From the NCBI RefSeq assembly GCF_000718015.1, contig NZ_JODY01000003.1, positions 1 to 64,000 of the forward strand: a DNA stretch of 64,000 nt, in the 5' to 3' direction. This document shows, piece after piece, positions 55,699 through 64,000 of the stretch; position 1 is the stretch's first letter; every line of letters begins with the position of its first letter. Source of the stretch: Streptomyces catenulae (GTDB lineage: Bacteria > Actinomycetota > Actinomycetes > Streptomycetales > Streptomycetaceae). A program made the position numbers and the translations under genes. The notes below the pieces were generated by a model. The model worked only from the letters and a program-made list of their open reading frames with translations. It had not been told where the DNA came from and ran no database searches.

Positions 55699-56115
55699 TC
55701 AGTCGTCCGCCTCGGCTCCCGGACGGCGACCGCCGCCCCGGGCGTCACGGACCGCGCGCGGGCCCGTCACCCGCGCGCCCAGCGCCTCGACACGGGCCCG
55801 CAGCCCGCGGTCGGCGGTCACCACCAGACAGTCCCGCCCGGCGCCCTCGGCCGCCACCAACTCCACCATCCGGTCGTCGCCGCTGCCGGGCGCGGACTCC
55901 ACCCGCACCCCGTCGACGGAGGCCACCTCCCGCGCCGCGCCCTCGACCACCAGCACCAGCTCCACCGGCGGTTCGGCGTACCCGGGCAGACCCGCGGCGG
56001 CATGCACGGCCAGTCCGTCCCGCAGCCGCTCCGCGGCGCCGCGCCGATCGCGCCACCAGCCGTCCGGGACCGACCCGACGACGTTCGCCGCATCGACGAT
56101 GACCAAGGAATCCAT
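55699..56115 (-). CDS. NYN-domain protein (YacP-like nuclease fold)
   Basis: A 138-residue protein with a PIN-like NYN fold: MDSLVIVDAANVVGSVPDGWW supplies the first acidic residues (D8 and N11), SAPGSGDDRMVEL the central ones, and CLVVTADRGLRARVEALG the last. NYN proteins are predicted metal-dependent RNases. The C-terminus is short and basic-acidic mixed. It lies on the opposite strand to its neighbours. No operon partner shows which RNA it might act on. Confidence 0.83.
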   Translation of the reverse strand: MDSLVIVDAANVVGSVPDGWWRDRRGAAERLRDGLAVHAAAGLPGYAEPPVELVLVVEGAAREVASVDGVRVESAPGSGDDRMVELVAAEGAGRDCLVVTADRGLRARVEALGARVTGPRAVRDARGGGRRPGAEADD

Positions 56116-56207
56116 GGCCCCACCCTGTCATGTGCCGGACGGACGGCAGCACGACGGCGCGGGCCGACTCCACCGAGCCGACCCGCGCCGCCGCGTTGCC
56201 AGGTGCC

Positions 56208-58337
56208 TTACGCGGGCACGCTCGCCAGGCCCGGGGCCAGGAACTTCTTGCCCGTCACCCGCTCGGAGACGCCCGCGCGGTCCAGGTACGGCGTGATGCC
56301 GCCCAGGTGGAAGGGCCAGCCCGCGCCGGTGATCAGGCACAGGTCGATGTCCTGCGCCTCGGCGACGACGTCCTCGTCCAGCATCAGACCGATCTCCTGC
56401 GCCACGGCGTCCAGCACGCGGTCGCGGACCTGCTCCTCGGTCAGCACCGAGTCGCCCTGCTTCAGCAGCGCGGCGACCTCCGGGTCCAGCTCCGGCTTGC
56501 CGGAATCGTAGACGTAGAAGCCGCGCTTGCCGGCCTCGACGACGGCCTTGAGGTTCGGCGAGACGGTGAACCGCTCGGGGAACGCGCCGTGCAGCGTCTC
56601 GGAGACGTGCAGACCGATCGCCGGGCCGACCAGCTCCAGCAGGACCAGCGGCGACATCGGCAGCCCCAGCGGCTCGACGGCCTTCTCCGCCACGGCGACG
56701 GGCGTGCCCTCGTCGATGACGTTCTGGATCTCGCCCATGAAGCGGGTCAGGATGCGGTTGACGACGAACGCCGGGGCGTCCTTCACCAGCACCGCGGTCT
56801 TCTTCAGCGACTTGGCGACGGCGAAGGCGGTGGCCAGCGACGCGTCGTCGGTCCGCTCGGCGCGGACGATCTCCAGCAGCGGCAGGATCGCGACCGGGTT
56901 GAAGAAGTGGAAGCCGACGACCCGCTCGGGGTTCTTCAGCTTCGACGCCATCTCGGTGACCGACAGCGAGGAGGTGTTGGTCGCCAGGATCGCGTGCGCC
57001 GGGACGACCGCCTCGACCTCGGCGAACACCTGCTGCTTGACGCCCATCTCCTCGAAGACGGCCTCGATGACGAAGTCCGCGTCGCCGAAGGCGGCGGCCT
57101 TGTCGAGGTGACCGCTGACCAGGCCCTTGAGGCGGTTCGCCTTGTCCTGGTTGACGCGGCCCTTGAGCAGCAGCTTGTCGATCTCGCCGTGGACGTACGC
57201 GACGCCCTTGTCGATCCGGGCCTGGTCGATGTCGGTGAGGACGACCGGGACCTCCAGACGGCGCGCGAAGAGCAGCGCCAGCTGGGAGGCCATCAGACCG
57301 GCGCCGACGACACCGACCTTGGTGACCGGGCGGGCCAGCTTCTTGTCCGGCGCACCGGCGGGCCGCTTGGCGCGCTTCTGCACCAGGTTGAACGCGTAGA
57401 TGCCGGAGCGGAGTTCGCCGCCCATGATCAGGTCGGCGAGCGCCCGGTCCTCGGCGTCGAAGCCCTGCTGACGGTCGCCGTTCTTCGCGGCGGCGATGAT
57501 GTCCAGCGCGCGGTAGGCGGCCGGGGCGGCGCCGTGCACCTTGCCGTCGGCGATGGCCCGGCCGCGGGCGACGGCCTCGTCCCAGGCGGCGCCGCGGTCC
57601 GGCTCGGGGCGGGCGACCTCGGTCTCACCGGTCAGCACCGAGGCGGTCCAGATCAGCGACTGCTCCAGGAAGTCCGCGCCCTCGAACAGCGCGTCCGCGA
57701 TGCCGAGGTCGAAGACCTGCTCCCCCTTGAGCTGCTTGTTCTGGTTGAGCGAGTTCTCGATGACCACGCTCACCGCGCGGTCCGCGCCGATGAGGTTCGG
57801 CAGCAGCACGCAGCCGCCCCAGCCGGGCACCAGACCGAGGAAGACCTCGGGCAGCGAGAACGCGGGCACGGCCTTCGAGACGGTGCGGTACGAGCAGTGC
57901 AGCCCGACCTCGACGCCACCGCCCATCGCCGCGCCGTTGTAGTACGCGAACGTCGGCACGGCCAGGCCCGACAGCCGCTTGAAGACGTCGTGGCCGCCCT
58001 TGCCGATGGCCAGCGCGTCCTCGTGACGCTTCAGCAGCTCGACGCCCTTGAGGTCGGCGCCGACGGCGAAGATGAACGGCTTGCCGGTGATGCCGACGCC
58101 GACGACGGAGCCGTCCGCCGCCTCCTTCTCGACCTGGTCGATCGCGGCGTTCAGATTGGCCAGCGACTGCGGGCCGAAGGTGGTCGGCTTGGTGTGGTCC
58201 AGGCCGTTGTCCAGCGTGATGAGCGCGAAGCGGCCCGCGCCCTTCGGCAGGTCGAGGTGGCGTACGTGCGCCTGGGTCACGACCTCGTCCGGGAACAGCT
58301 CGGCCGCACCCTTCAACAGCTCAGCGGTGGTGCTCAC
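56208..58337 (-). CDS. fadB: Fatty-acid oxidation multifunctional protein (enoyl-CoA hydratase / 3-hydroxyacyl-CoA dehydrogenase)
   Basis: A 709-residue fusion. Residues about 10-250 are a crotonase domain (GKPFIFAVGADLKGVELL oxyanion region; YYNGAAMGGGVEVGLHC; FSLPEVFLGLVPGWGG with the catalytic glutamate). Residues about 335-620 are the NAD-binding and C-terminal dehydrogenase domains (VGVVGAGLMASQLALLFA; catalytic VVGFHFFNPV). Together they perform steps two and three of beta-oxidation. GTG at 58337 overlaps the thiolase stop (GTGA), giving the usual thiolase-FadB complex order. Length and motifs are intact. Confidence 0.93.
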   Translation of the reverse strand: MSTTAELLKGAAELFPDEVVTQAHVRHLDLPKGAGRFALITLDNGLDHTKPTTFGPQSLANLNAAIDQVEKEAADGSVVGVGITGKPFIFAVGADLKGVELLKRHEDALAIGKGGHDVFKRLSGLAVPTFAYYNGAAMGGGVEVGLHCSYRTVSKAVPAFSLPEVFLGLVPGWGGCVLLPNLIGADRAVSVVIENSLNQNKQLKGEQVFDLGIADALFEGADFLEQSLIWTASVLTGETEVARPEPDRGAAWDEAVARGRAIADGKVHGAAPAAYRALDIIAAAKNGDRQQGFDAEDRALADLIMGGELRSGIYAFNLVQKRAKRPAGAPDKKLARPVTKVGVVGAGLMASQLALLFARRLEVPVVLTDIDQARIDKGVAYVHGEIDKLLLKGRVNQDKANRLKGLVSGHLDKAAAFGDADFVIEAVFEEMGVKQQVFAEVEAVVPAHAILATNTSSLSVTEMASKLKNPERVVGFHFFNPVAILPLLEIVRAERTDDASLATAFAVAKSLKKTAVLVKDAPAFVVNRILTRFMGEIQNVIDEGTPVAVAEKAVEPLGLPMSPLVLLELVGPAIGLHVSETLHGAFPERFTVSPNLKAVVEAGKRGFYVYDSGKPELDPEVAALLKQGDSVLTEEQVRDRVLDAVAQEIGLMLDEDVVAEAQDIDLCLITGAGWPFHLGGITPYLDRAGVSERVTGKKFLAPGLASVPA

Positions 58338-59554
58338 TTGCCTGCCCCCTCGAAGTGCGGGTTCTCCCAGATCACGGTGGCGCCCATGCCGAAGCCGACG
58401 CACATGGTGGTGATGCCGTAGCGGACGTGCGGCTGCTCCTCGAACTGCCGGGCCAGCTGCGTCATCAGCCGGACGCCGGAGGAGGCCAGCGGGTGGCCGA
58501 AGGCGATGGCGCCGCCGTACTGGTTGACGCGCGGGTCGTCGTCGGCGATGCCGTAGTGGTCGAGCAGCGAGAGCACCTGGACGGCGAACGCCTCGTTGAT
58601 CTCGAACAGGCCGATGTCGTCGATGGTCAGACCGGCCTTGGCCAGCGCCTTCTCCGTCGCCGGGACCGGGCCGATGCCCATGACCTCCGGCTCCACGCCC
58701 GCGAAGGCGAAGTCGACCAGGCGCATCTTGACGGGCAGCCCCAGCTCGCGCGCCACGTCCTCGGCGGCGATCAGCGAGGCGGTCGCGCCGTCGTTGAGAC
58801 CGGCGGCGTTGCCCGCGGTCACCCGGCCGTGCGGACGGAACGGCGTCTTGAGCCCGGCGAGGTTCTCCAGCGTGGTGCCCGGGCGCATCGGCTCGTCGGC
58901 GGTGGCCAGACCCCAACCGGTCTCGCCCGCCTCGGCGTTGGTGCGGCGTACCGAGATCGGCACCAGGTCGGCCTGGATCTGGCCGTTGGCGTACGCCTTC
59001 GCGGCCTTCTCCTGGCTGCGGACGGCGTAGGCGTCGGCGCGCTCCTTGGTCAGGTGCGGCAGCCGGTCGTGGAGGTTCTCCGCCGTCATGCCCATGAACA
59101 GCGCCGACTGGTCGACCAGCTTCTCGCTGACGAACCGCGGGTTGGGGTCGACGCCCTCACCCATGGGGTGGCGACCCATGTGCTCGACGCCACCGGCGAC
59201 GGCGATGTCGTACGCACCGAAGGAGACACCACCGGCGATGCTGGTGACGGCGGTCATCGCACCGGCGCACATACGGTCGATGGAGAAGCCGGGCACCGAC
59301 TGCGGCAGGCCCGCCAGGATGCCGGCGGTGCGGCCCAGGGTCAGGCCCTGGTCGCCGATCTGCGTGGTCGCCGCGAGCGCGACCTCGTCGATCTTCGCGG
59401 GGTCCAGGTCCGGGTTGCGGCGCAGCAGCTCCCGGATGCACTTGACGACCAGGTCGTCGGCGCGGGTCTCGTGGTAGATGCCCTTCGGGCCCGCCTTGCC
59501 GAACGGGGTGCGGACGCCGTCGACGAAGACGACGTCCCTAGCGGTACGAGGCAC
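58334..59554 (-). CDS. fadA: Acetyl-CoA C-acyltransferase (3-ketoacyl-CoA thiolase)
   Basis: A 406-residue thiolase, last step of beta-oxidation. The nucleophilic Cys is residue 96 in SIDRMCAGAMTAV; GGVEHMGRHPM, NEAFAVQVL, the catalytic His in GHPLASSG and the second Cys in MCVGFGMGAT are all present. GTG at 59554 follows GGAGGAG. It is translationally coupled to the multifunctional fadB gene. A TTAC-GG-GTAA motif lies about 75 bases upstream. Confidence 0.94.
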   Translation of the reverse strand: MPRTARDVVFVDGVRTPFGKAGPKGIYHETRADDLVVKCIRELLRRNPDLDPAKIDEVALAATTQIGDQGLTLGRTAGILAGLPQSVPGFSIDRMCAGAMTAVTSIAGGVSFGAYDIAVAGGVEHMGRHPMGEGVDPNPRFVSEKLVDQSALFMGMTAENLHDRLPHLTKERADAYAVRSQEKAAKAYANGQIQADLVPISVRRTNAEAGETGWGLATADEPMRPGTTLENLAGLKTPFRPHGRVTAGNAAGLNDGATASLIAAEDVARELGLPVKMRLVDFAFAGVEPEVMGIGPVPATEKALAKAGLTIDDIGLFEINEAFAVQVLSLLDHYGIADDDPRVNQYGGAIAFGHPLASSGVRLMTQLARQFEEQPHVRYGITTMCVGFGMGATVIWENPHFEGAGK

Positions 59555-59629
59555 GTTGGCTCTCCTCCAGGTGCGGGATGGCACTGCTGCGGGGCGCCCC
59601 CGGAGGGACGCATCACACCGACATGCTAC

Positions 59630-59639
59630 TTACGGGTAA
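59630..59639. promoter_or_regulatory. Short palindrome upstream of the thiolase gene
   Basis: TTAC-GG-GTAA, flanked by two copies of CATGCT. It lies between the divergent thiolase and lipoprotein genes. TTAC...GTAA cores occur in operators of TetR-type lipid regulators in actinobacteria, so control of beta-oxidation is possible. Confidence 0.35.
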
Positions 59640-59741
59640 CCATGCTGCACAGCCCCCTCGCCCGGAGCGGTGAAGGTCACATCGCGCGGGGCGCGGCGCC
59701 GTGGAGATGTGATCAACCGAAGGCGCACATAAAGTGCCCTT

Positions 59742-60452
59742 ATGGACACAAAGCGTAAGGATCTGGTGGTGCGCGGTCGGCGGCGTCCCGTAGGGCCCCG
59801 CACGCTGGGAGCGGTGTGCGCGGTCGCCGCCGCCGGTGCGCTCCTCGCGGGCTGCGGCAGCGGCGGCAAGAGCGTGAGCGGCGCGCCGGACAGTCCCGAG
59901 GTGGCGTCCCCGGCGGCGGCCACCTCCCCGGGCGGCTCCCCGATGGCCTCACCCGGCCGGAATCTGACCAAGGCGCAGAGCGAGCGCAAGGAACTCTTCG
60001 CGAAGACCAAGGCCGACTACGAGCATGTGCTGACCGCCGCGGAGGGCGCCGTACCACACAGCAAGCCCGTCTCCACCGAGCTGAAGGGCGGCGACGGCGG
60101 CAACCCCGTGTGGGAGACGGTGATGGCGACGCGCGACGGCACCGCGCACGCGCTCCGCGTCGACGCGGTCACCGGAAAGGCGGGCAAACCCGTCACCGAG
60201 CAGCAGAAGTCCGAGGACCGCAAGGCGCTGGCCACACGGCTGCGGGACGCCACGGTCACCGCGCCGATGGCGGCGAAGACCGCGATGGCGAAGAAGAGCG
60301 GCAAGGTGTCGGCGGTCGAGCTGGAGAACGCCGATCACGGCAAGCCGGTCTGGAAGGTGGACGTCGTCTCGACCTCCGACTGGAAGAAGACGACCTTCGA
60401 CGTCGACGCCAAGGACAACAAGATCCTCAAGGAACACACCGACCAGCACTGA
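59742..60452 (+). CDS. PepSY-domain lipoprotein
   Basis: A 236-residue exported protein with a long basic N-terminus and a lipoprotein signal (AVCAVAAAGALLAGC, lipid Cys near residue 38). A Ser/Pro/Ala-rich linker is followed by two PepSY-like repeats (about residues 95-150, ending WETVMATRDGTAHALRVDAVTGK, and 165-232, ending WKVDVVSTSDWKKTTFDVDAKDNKIL). PepSY proteins sit at the outer face of the membrane and may restrain proteases; the target is unknown. It is convergent with rnd across a perfect 42-bp palindrome. Confidence 0.85.
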   Translation: MDTKRKDLVVRGRRRPVGPRTLGAVCAVAAAGALLAGCGSGGKSVSGAPDSPEVASPAAATSPGGSPMASPGRNLTKAQSERKELFAKTKADYEHVLTAAEGAVPHSKPVSTELKGGDGGNPVWETVMATRDGTAHALRVDAVTGKAGKPVTEQQKSEDRKALATRLRDATVTAPMAAKTAMAKKSGKVSAVELENADHGKPVWKVDVVSTSDWKKTTFDVDAKDNKILKEHTDQH

Positions 60453-60498
60453 CCCCGCGCTCCGGTCGGCGGCCCGGCGCCGTACGGCCCGAGCGGCC

Positions 60499-60540
60499 GT
60501 CCGTGCCCCGGCGGGCCCATGGGCCCGCCGGGGCACGGAC
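60499..60540. terminator. Perfect 42-bp palindrome, bidirectional terminator
   Basis: The left half begins GTCCGTGCCCCGGCGGGCCC and the right half is its exact reverse complement around a central AT, with no mismatch. It lies between the stops of the PepSY lipoprotein gene and rnd, which converge, so it can terminate both. Confidence 0.92.
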
Positions 60541-60546
60541 GCGCCG

Positions 60547-61821
60547 TCAGTCGCTGTGCTGCGTCAGCGCCTGGGCGAGCAGCGGCGTGACCAGCTGGAC
60601 CTGCCAGGGGCGGGCGCCGTACCCGGACAGCGCGGCGGAGACCGTGTCCCCGGTCGGCTCGGCGGGCGGCTCCCAGCACACCCGGCGCACCGTGTCCGGC
60701 GTGATCAGGTTCTCCTGCGGGAGGTTCAGCTCCTCCGCCAGCGCGGTCACCGCGGCACGCGCCGCCGAGAGCCGCGCCGCGGCCACCGGGTCCTTGTCCG
60801 CCCAGGCGCGGGGCGGCGGCGGGCCGTTGAGAGGCGCGCCGGGCTGCGGCAGCTCGCTGTCGGGCAGCGCCCGCGCCCGGTCCACGGCCGCCTGCCACTG
60901 CTCCAGCTGACGGCGGCCCATACGGTGCCCGAAGCCGGGCAGCGCGGCCAGCGCGTGGGCGTTCGGCGGGAGGTTCAGCGCCGCCTCCACGATCGCGGCG
61001 TCGCCGAGCACCTTGCCCGGGGAGACGTCGCGCTTCTGGGCCACCTTGTCGCGCGCCGTCCACAGTTCACGGACGACGGCCATCTGGCGTCGGCGGCGCA
61101 CCTTGTGCATCCCGGAGGTGCGGCGCCAGGGATCCTTGCGCGGCGGGGCCGGGGGAGCGGCGGCGATGGCGGCGAACTCCTGCCGGGCCCACTCCAGCTT
61201 CCCCTGCTGCTCCAGCTCCTCCTCCAGCGCATCGCGCAGATCCACCAGCAGCTCGACGTCGAGCGCGGCGTAGCGCAGCCACGGGTCGGGGAGCGGACGG
61301 GTGGACCAGTCGACGGCGGAGTGGCCCTTCTCCAGCGCGAAGCCGAGGACGTTCTCGACCATCGCGCCGAGACCCACCCGCGCGAAACCGGCGAGCCGGC
61401 CCGCCAGCTCGGTGTCGAACAGCCGGGTCGGCACCATCCCTATGTCGCGCAGGCACGGCAGGTCCTGGGTGGCGGCGTGCAGCACCCACTCGGTGTCGGC
61501 GACGGCCGCGCCCAGCGTGCCGAGGTCCGGGCAGCCGACCGGGTCGATCAGGACGCTGCCCGCGCCCTGACGGCGCAGCTGGACGAGGTAGGCGCGCTGG
61601 CCGTAGCGGTAGCCCGAGGCGCGCTCGGCGTCGACGGCGAGGGGGCCGCTGCCCGCCGCGAGGGCGGCGACGACCTCGGCGAGGGCGTCACCGCTGGCGG
61701 TCACCGGGGGGATGCCCTCACGGGGCTCCAACAGGGGTTCCGGCGCCGGTCGGGAATCCGGAGGCGAGTCTCCGGCTGCTCGCAGTGGAGTGTCTGCTGC
61801 GGTCTTTTGGGCGTCGGTCAC
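60547..61821 (-). CDS. rnd: Ribonuclease D family 3'-5' exonuclease
   Basis: A 424-residue protein with a DEDD exonuclease domain: GPLAVDAERASGYRYGQRAYLVQL (first acids, about residue 60), WVLHAATQDLPCLRDIG, and the final WLRYAALDVELLVDLRDAL. An HRDC domain follows (about residues 245-320, VRELWTARDKVAQKRDVSPGKVLGDAAIVEAAL). RNase D trims 3' ends of stable RNAs. The N-terminal 40 residues are low-complexity and the start (GTG at 61821) could be later. The C-terminal extension of about 80 residues is usual in actinobacteria. Confidence 0.92.
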   Translation of the reverse strand: MTDAQKTAADTPLRAAGDSPPDSRPAPEPLLEPREGIPPVTASGDALAEVVAALAAGSGPLAVDAERASGYRYGQRAYLVQLRRQGAGSVLIDPVGCPDLGTLGAAVADTEWVLHAATQDLPCLRDIGMVPTRLFDTELAGRLAGFARVGLGAMVENVLGFALEKGHSAVDWSTRPLPDPWLRYAALDVELLVDLRDALEEELEQQGKLEWARQEFAAIAAAPPAPPRKDPWRRTSGMHKVRRRRQMAVVRELWTARDKVAQKRDVSPGKVLGDAAIVEAALNLPPNAHALAALPGFGHRMGRRQLEQWQAAVDRARALPDSELPQPGAPLNGPPPPRAWADKDPVAAARLSAARAAVTALAEELNLPQENLITPDTVRRVCWEPPAEPTGDTVSAALSGYGARPWQVQLVTPLLAQALTQHSD

Positions 61822-61899
61822 CGGTCAAGGGTATCTGTGTATGCGCATCGCCCGTCGAGGGGAACGTTCCCTCGGCGGGCGATGTGTCGAGGGTGCAGG

Positions 61900-62562
61900 T
61901 CAGTGGATGATGCCGGTGCGCAGCGCCACGGCCACCATTCCGGCCCGGTCGCCGGTGCCGAGCTTGCGGGCGATCCGGGCGAGGTGGCTCTTGACGGTCA
62001 GGGCGGACAGGCCCATCGACACGCCGATCGCCTTGTTGGACTGGCCCTCCGCCACCAGCCGCAGCACCTCGACCTCCCGGCCCGACAGTTCGCGGTAGCC
62101 GCCGGGGTGGCCCGGGGCGCCCGGCGGGCGGCGCTGCATCCGGGCGGCGTGGGCGCCGATCGGCGCGGCCCCCGGGCGGCCCGGCAGGCCGAGGTTGGTG
62201 CGGGTGCCGGTGACGACATAGCCCTTGACGCCGCCCGCGAGGGCGTTGCGTACCGCGCCGATGTCGTCGGCGGCGGAGAGGGCGAGGCCGTTGGGCCAGC
62301 CCGCGGCGCGGGTCTCGGACAGCAGCGTCAGGCCGGAGCCGTCGGGCAGATGGACGTCGGCAACGCAGATGTCGCGTGGGTTGCCGACCCGGGGGCGGGC
62401 CTCCGCGATCGACGACGCCTCGATCACGTCCCGTACTCCGAGGGCCCACAGGTGGCGGGTGACGGTGGAGCGGACGCGAGGGTCGGCCACGACGACCATG
62501 GCCGTCGGCTTGTTCGGGCGGTAGGCGACCAGGCTCGAAGGTTGCTCGAGGAGAACAGACAC
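61900..62562 (-). CDS. Orphan response regulator, NarL/LuxR type
   Basis: A 220-residue protein. The receiver domain (about residues 20-130) has the phospho-acceptor D69 in CVADVHLPDGSGL, but the usual acidic pair near residue 26 is reduced to one Asp (VVVADPR). The LuxR helix-turn-helix is at about 155-212 (YRELSGREVEVLRLVAEGQSNKAIGVSMGLSALTVKSHLARIARKL). No histidine kinase gene is adjacent, and the incomplete acidic pocket suggests atypical or no phosphorylation. GTG at 62562. The leader (62563-62720) is AT-richer and holds TTGACA (minus, 62705-62700) as a possible -35 element. Confidence 0.87.
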   Translation of the reverse strand: MSVLLEQPSSLVAYRPNKPTAMVVVADPRVRSTVTRHLWALGVRDVIEASSIAEARPRVGNPRDICVADVHLPDGSGLTLLSETRAAGWPNGLALSAADDIGAVRNALAGGVKGYVVTGTRTNLGLPGRPGAAPIGAHAARMQRRPPGAPGHPGGYRELSGREVEVLRLVAEGQSNKAIGVSMGLSALTVKSHLARIARKLGTGDRAGMVAVALRTGIIH

Positions 62563-62820
62563 CGGGCCTCCTGGGGGAGTGGCGGGACGGTTGCGACCGG
62601 GCTACAAGGGGCGAGCCGGGACGTTCCGTATCTGAAGGGTCACTGACCTCTTCGGCAGCAATCGGAGGGGACTTTAGGCATCGATCACGATTTAGTTAGT
62701 GTCAATTCGGACAAATCGGATGCGTGAGCGATCATACGTGAACACCGGGGTGATCAGCGGTGCCCCTGTTCCCGCACACCACCCGTGAGGACGGCGCCGA
62801 TCGTGCGGCGGGGGCAAGCA

Positions 62821-62855
62821 CGAGGGCGCCGCACCGTCGTGGTGCGACGCCCTCG
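62821..62855. terminator. Stem-loop after the DUF3000 gene
   Basis: CGAGGGCG (62821-62828) with CGCCCTCG (62848-62855) and, inside, GCACC (62831-62835) with GGTGC (62841-62845). It starts 32 bases beyond the minus-strand stop. Confidence 0.85.
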
Positions 62856-62886
62856 TCCGGGGTCCGGGGTCCGGCCCGGGAACACT

Positions 62887-63543
62887 TCAGCGGGGCTGGG
62901 CCCCCCGGCGCTGGGGCAGCGGCACCACCCCGCCGCGCGGGCCCGGCTCCTGCGGCGCCGGGGGCAACCCGGCCACCTGACACAGCAGATCGCACCAGGC
63001 CGCCAGGTGCGCGCCCGCGTCGGGCACCCCGCCGGGGCCCTCCGCCGGGGTCCACGACGCGCGGATCTCCAGCTGGGTGGCGGGCTCCCGCGCCGCCAGC
63101 CCCCCGAAGTGGTGCGACGACGCCCGGGTCACCGTCCCGCTCGCCTCGCCGTACCGCACCCCGCGGGCGTCCAGCGCGCCCGTCAGCCACGACCAGGAGA
63201 CCTCGGGCAGCAGCGGATCGGCGCCCATCTCCGGCTCCAGCTCCGCGCGGGCCAGCGTCACCACCCGGAACGTGCCCTGCCACGCCTCGTGCCCGGCGGG
63301 ATGGTGCAGCAGCACCAGCCGCCCGTCCGCCAGATCCGCGTCCTCGCCGTCCGCGCCCGCGCCCCGCTCGACCACCGTGGCCTCCAGCGCGGCGGCGTAC
63401 GGCGCGAGCCGTTTCGGCGCCGGGACCACCTCCAGCTCGATCTCGGGACGCGGCCGGGCCGCGCGGAGCGACTCGACCGCTCGTCGGAAGGGGATCGGGG
63501 TCTCGTCCGCGCTGTCCGAGAGGTGTTCGTACGCCGCAGCCAT
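62887..63543 (-). CDS. DUF3000 domain protein
   Basis: A 218-residue soluble protein conserved in actinobacteria next to hemE. Core segments: [38 protein letters not shown] and [32 protein letters not shown], then [37 protein letters not shown]. The ATG at 63543 gives the usual start of the family. It is divergent from hemE with about 100 bases between starts, so promoters may be shared. Function is not known. Confidence 0.87.
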   Translation of the reverse strand: MAAAYEHLSDSADETPIPFRRAVESLRAARPRPEIELEVVPAPKRLAPYAAALEATVVERGAGADGEDADLADGRLVLLHHPAGHEAWQGTFRVVTLARAELEPEMGADPLLPEVSWSWLTGALDARGVRYGEASGTVTRASSHHFGGLAAREPATQLEIRASWTPAEGPGGVPDAGAHLAAWCDLLCQVAGLPPAPQEPGPRGGVVPLPQRRGAQPR

Positions 63544-63645
63544 GCCCGGAAGCGTAGGCGGAAGTGGCGCCGCGGAGGGGGAGGACACCCGGTGCGCGCG
63601 TCGCCCGTTCGGAGGTGTCCGGCGCCGCATGCGAAGATTCCGTCC

Positions 63646-64000
63646 GTGAGCGCCAACGACCGCCCGACGGGCCAGCAGCAGACCGGAACGTACGACTCGG
63701 CCTTCCTCAGGGCCTGCCGGCGCGAGCCGGTGCCGCACACCCCCGTGTGGTTCATGCGGCAGGCGGGGCGGTCGCTGCCCGAGTACCACAAGGTCCGCAA
63801 GGGCATCGCGATGCTCGACTCCTGCACCCGGCCCGAGCTGGTCACGGAGATCACCCTCCAGCCGGTGCGCCGCCACCACGTCGACGCCGCCGTCTACTAC
63901 AGCGACATCGTCGTGCCGCTCAAGGCCATCGGCATCGACCTCGACATCAAGCCGGGCGTCGGCCCCGTCATCGAGAACCCGATCCGCACCCGCGCCGACC
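63646..64000 (+). CDS. hemE: Uroporphyrinogen decarboxylase (3' part outside window)
   Basis: First 118 codons from GTG at 63646. The heme-pathway enzyme converts uroporphyrinogen III to coproporphyrinogen III. The signature [15 protein letters not shown] (about residues 33-47, substrate-binding Arg) and [15 protein letters not shown] are present. About 235 residues lie beyond the window edge. GGAGGTG at 63611-63617 is too far upstream for a ribosome site, so the mRNA may be leaderless or the site weak. Confidence 0.94.
   Translation, partial: MSANDRPTGQQQTGTYDSAFLRACRREPVPHTPVWFMRQAGRSLPEYHKVRKGIAMLDSCTRPELVTEITLQPVRRHHVDAAVYYSDIVVPLKAIGIDLDIKPGVGPVIENPIRTRAD

Overview
The window is a piece of a Streptomyces chromosome. 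The base composition is very GC-rich with strong third-position GC, GTG starts are common, and stop/start overlaps (ATGA, GTGA) are frequent. The gene set is actinomycete-typical: a SepF-like protein, two gamma-butyrolactone-receptor-like TetR regulators, a ROK/ngc/xyl block, a HTH-MurA fusion and a DUF3000 protein. From memory the order arcA-argF-permease ... murA-like, acnA, ngcEFG-rok-xylFGH-dxs-permease-NYN-fadB/thiolase ... rnd, hemE matches the SCO5967-SCO6031 part of S. coelicolor. I could not run that comparison. No tRNA, rRNA, CRISPR array or intact insertion sequence was seen.

Layout. 1-3566 (minus): kdp potassium pump (small ORF, kdpF, kdpA, kdpB cut by the window edge). 3706-4866 (minus): nickel/cobalt permease with a Nur-like operator. 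5269-9690 (plus): SepF-like protein, AAA ATPase plus MazG-like hydrolase, a DUF6099-like protein and an F420-dependent oxidoreductase. 9691-10703: gene-poor DNA with a large hairpin. 10704-15010 (plus): arginine deiminase, ornithine carbamoyltransferase and an amino-acid permease. 15060-16851 (minus): two TetR regulators. 17295-19481 (plus): HAD phosphatase and VOC protein.

19521-28710 (minus) is the most unusual part. It is an iron-box-controlled, NRPS-independent siderophore operon resembling the staphyloferrin B set: two IucA/IucC synthetases, MFS exporter, SbnH-like decarboxylase and a remnant of an SbnG-like citrate synthase, plus an ATP-grasp ligase. Its biosynthetic core is intact and translationally coupled. 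The flanking genes are damaged: the citrate-synthase homologue keeps only its last third, the binding protein seems to lack two internal blocks in frame, and a truncated permease runs directly into the end of an ABC ATPase.

28882-36321: secreted adenosine-deaminase-like enzyme, CASTOR/POLLUX-type channel protein, XRE-MurA fusion with a palindrome at its promoter, DUF1648 membrane protein with a GntR regulator, and a DinB-fold protein. 36725-39442: aconitase behind a stack of palindromes. 39526-51723: carbohydrate block, with a secreted GH92 alpha-mannosidase, NgcEFG-like ABC transporter without its own ATPase, ROK regulator and XylFGH-like ABC transporter. GH92 and xylF share an operator-like sequence, so one regulator (probably the ROK protein) may control both. 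51927-64000: mostly housekeeping genes, namely dxs, permease, NYN protein, beta-oxidation pair, PepSY lipoprotein, RNase D, an orphan response regulator, DUF3000 protein and the start of hemE.
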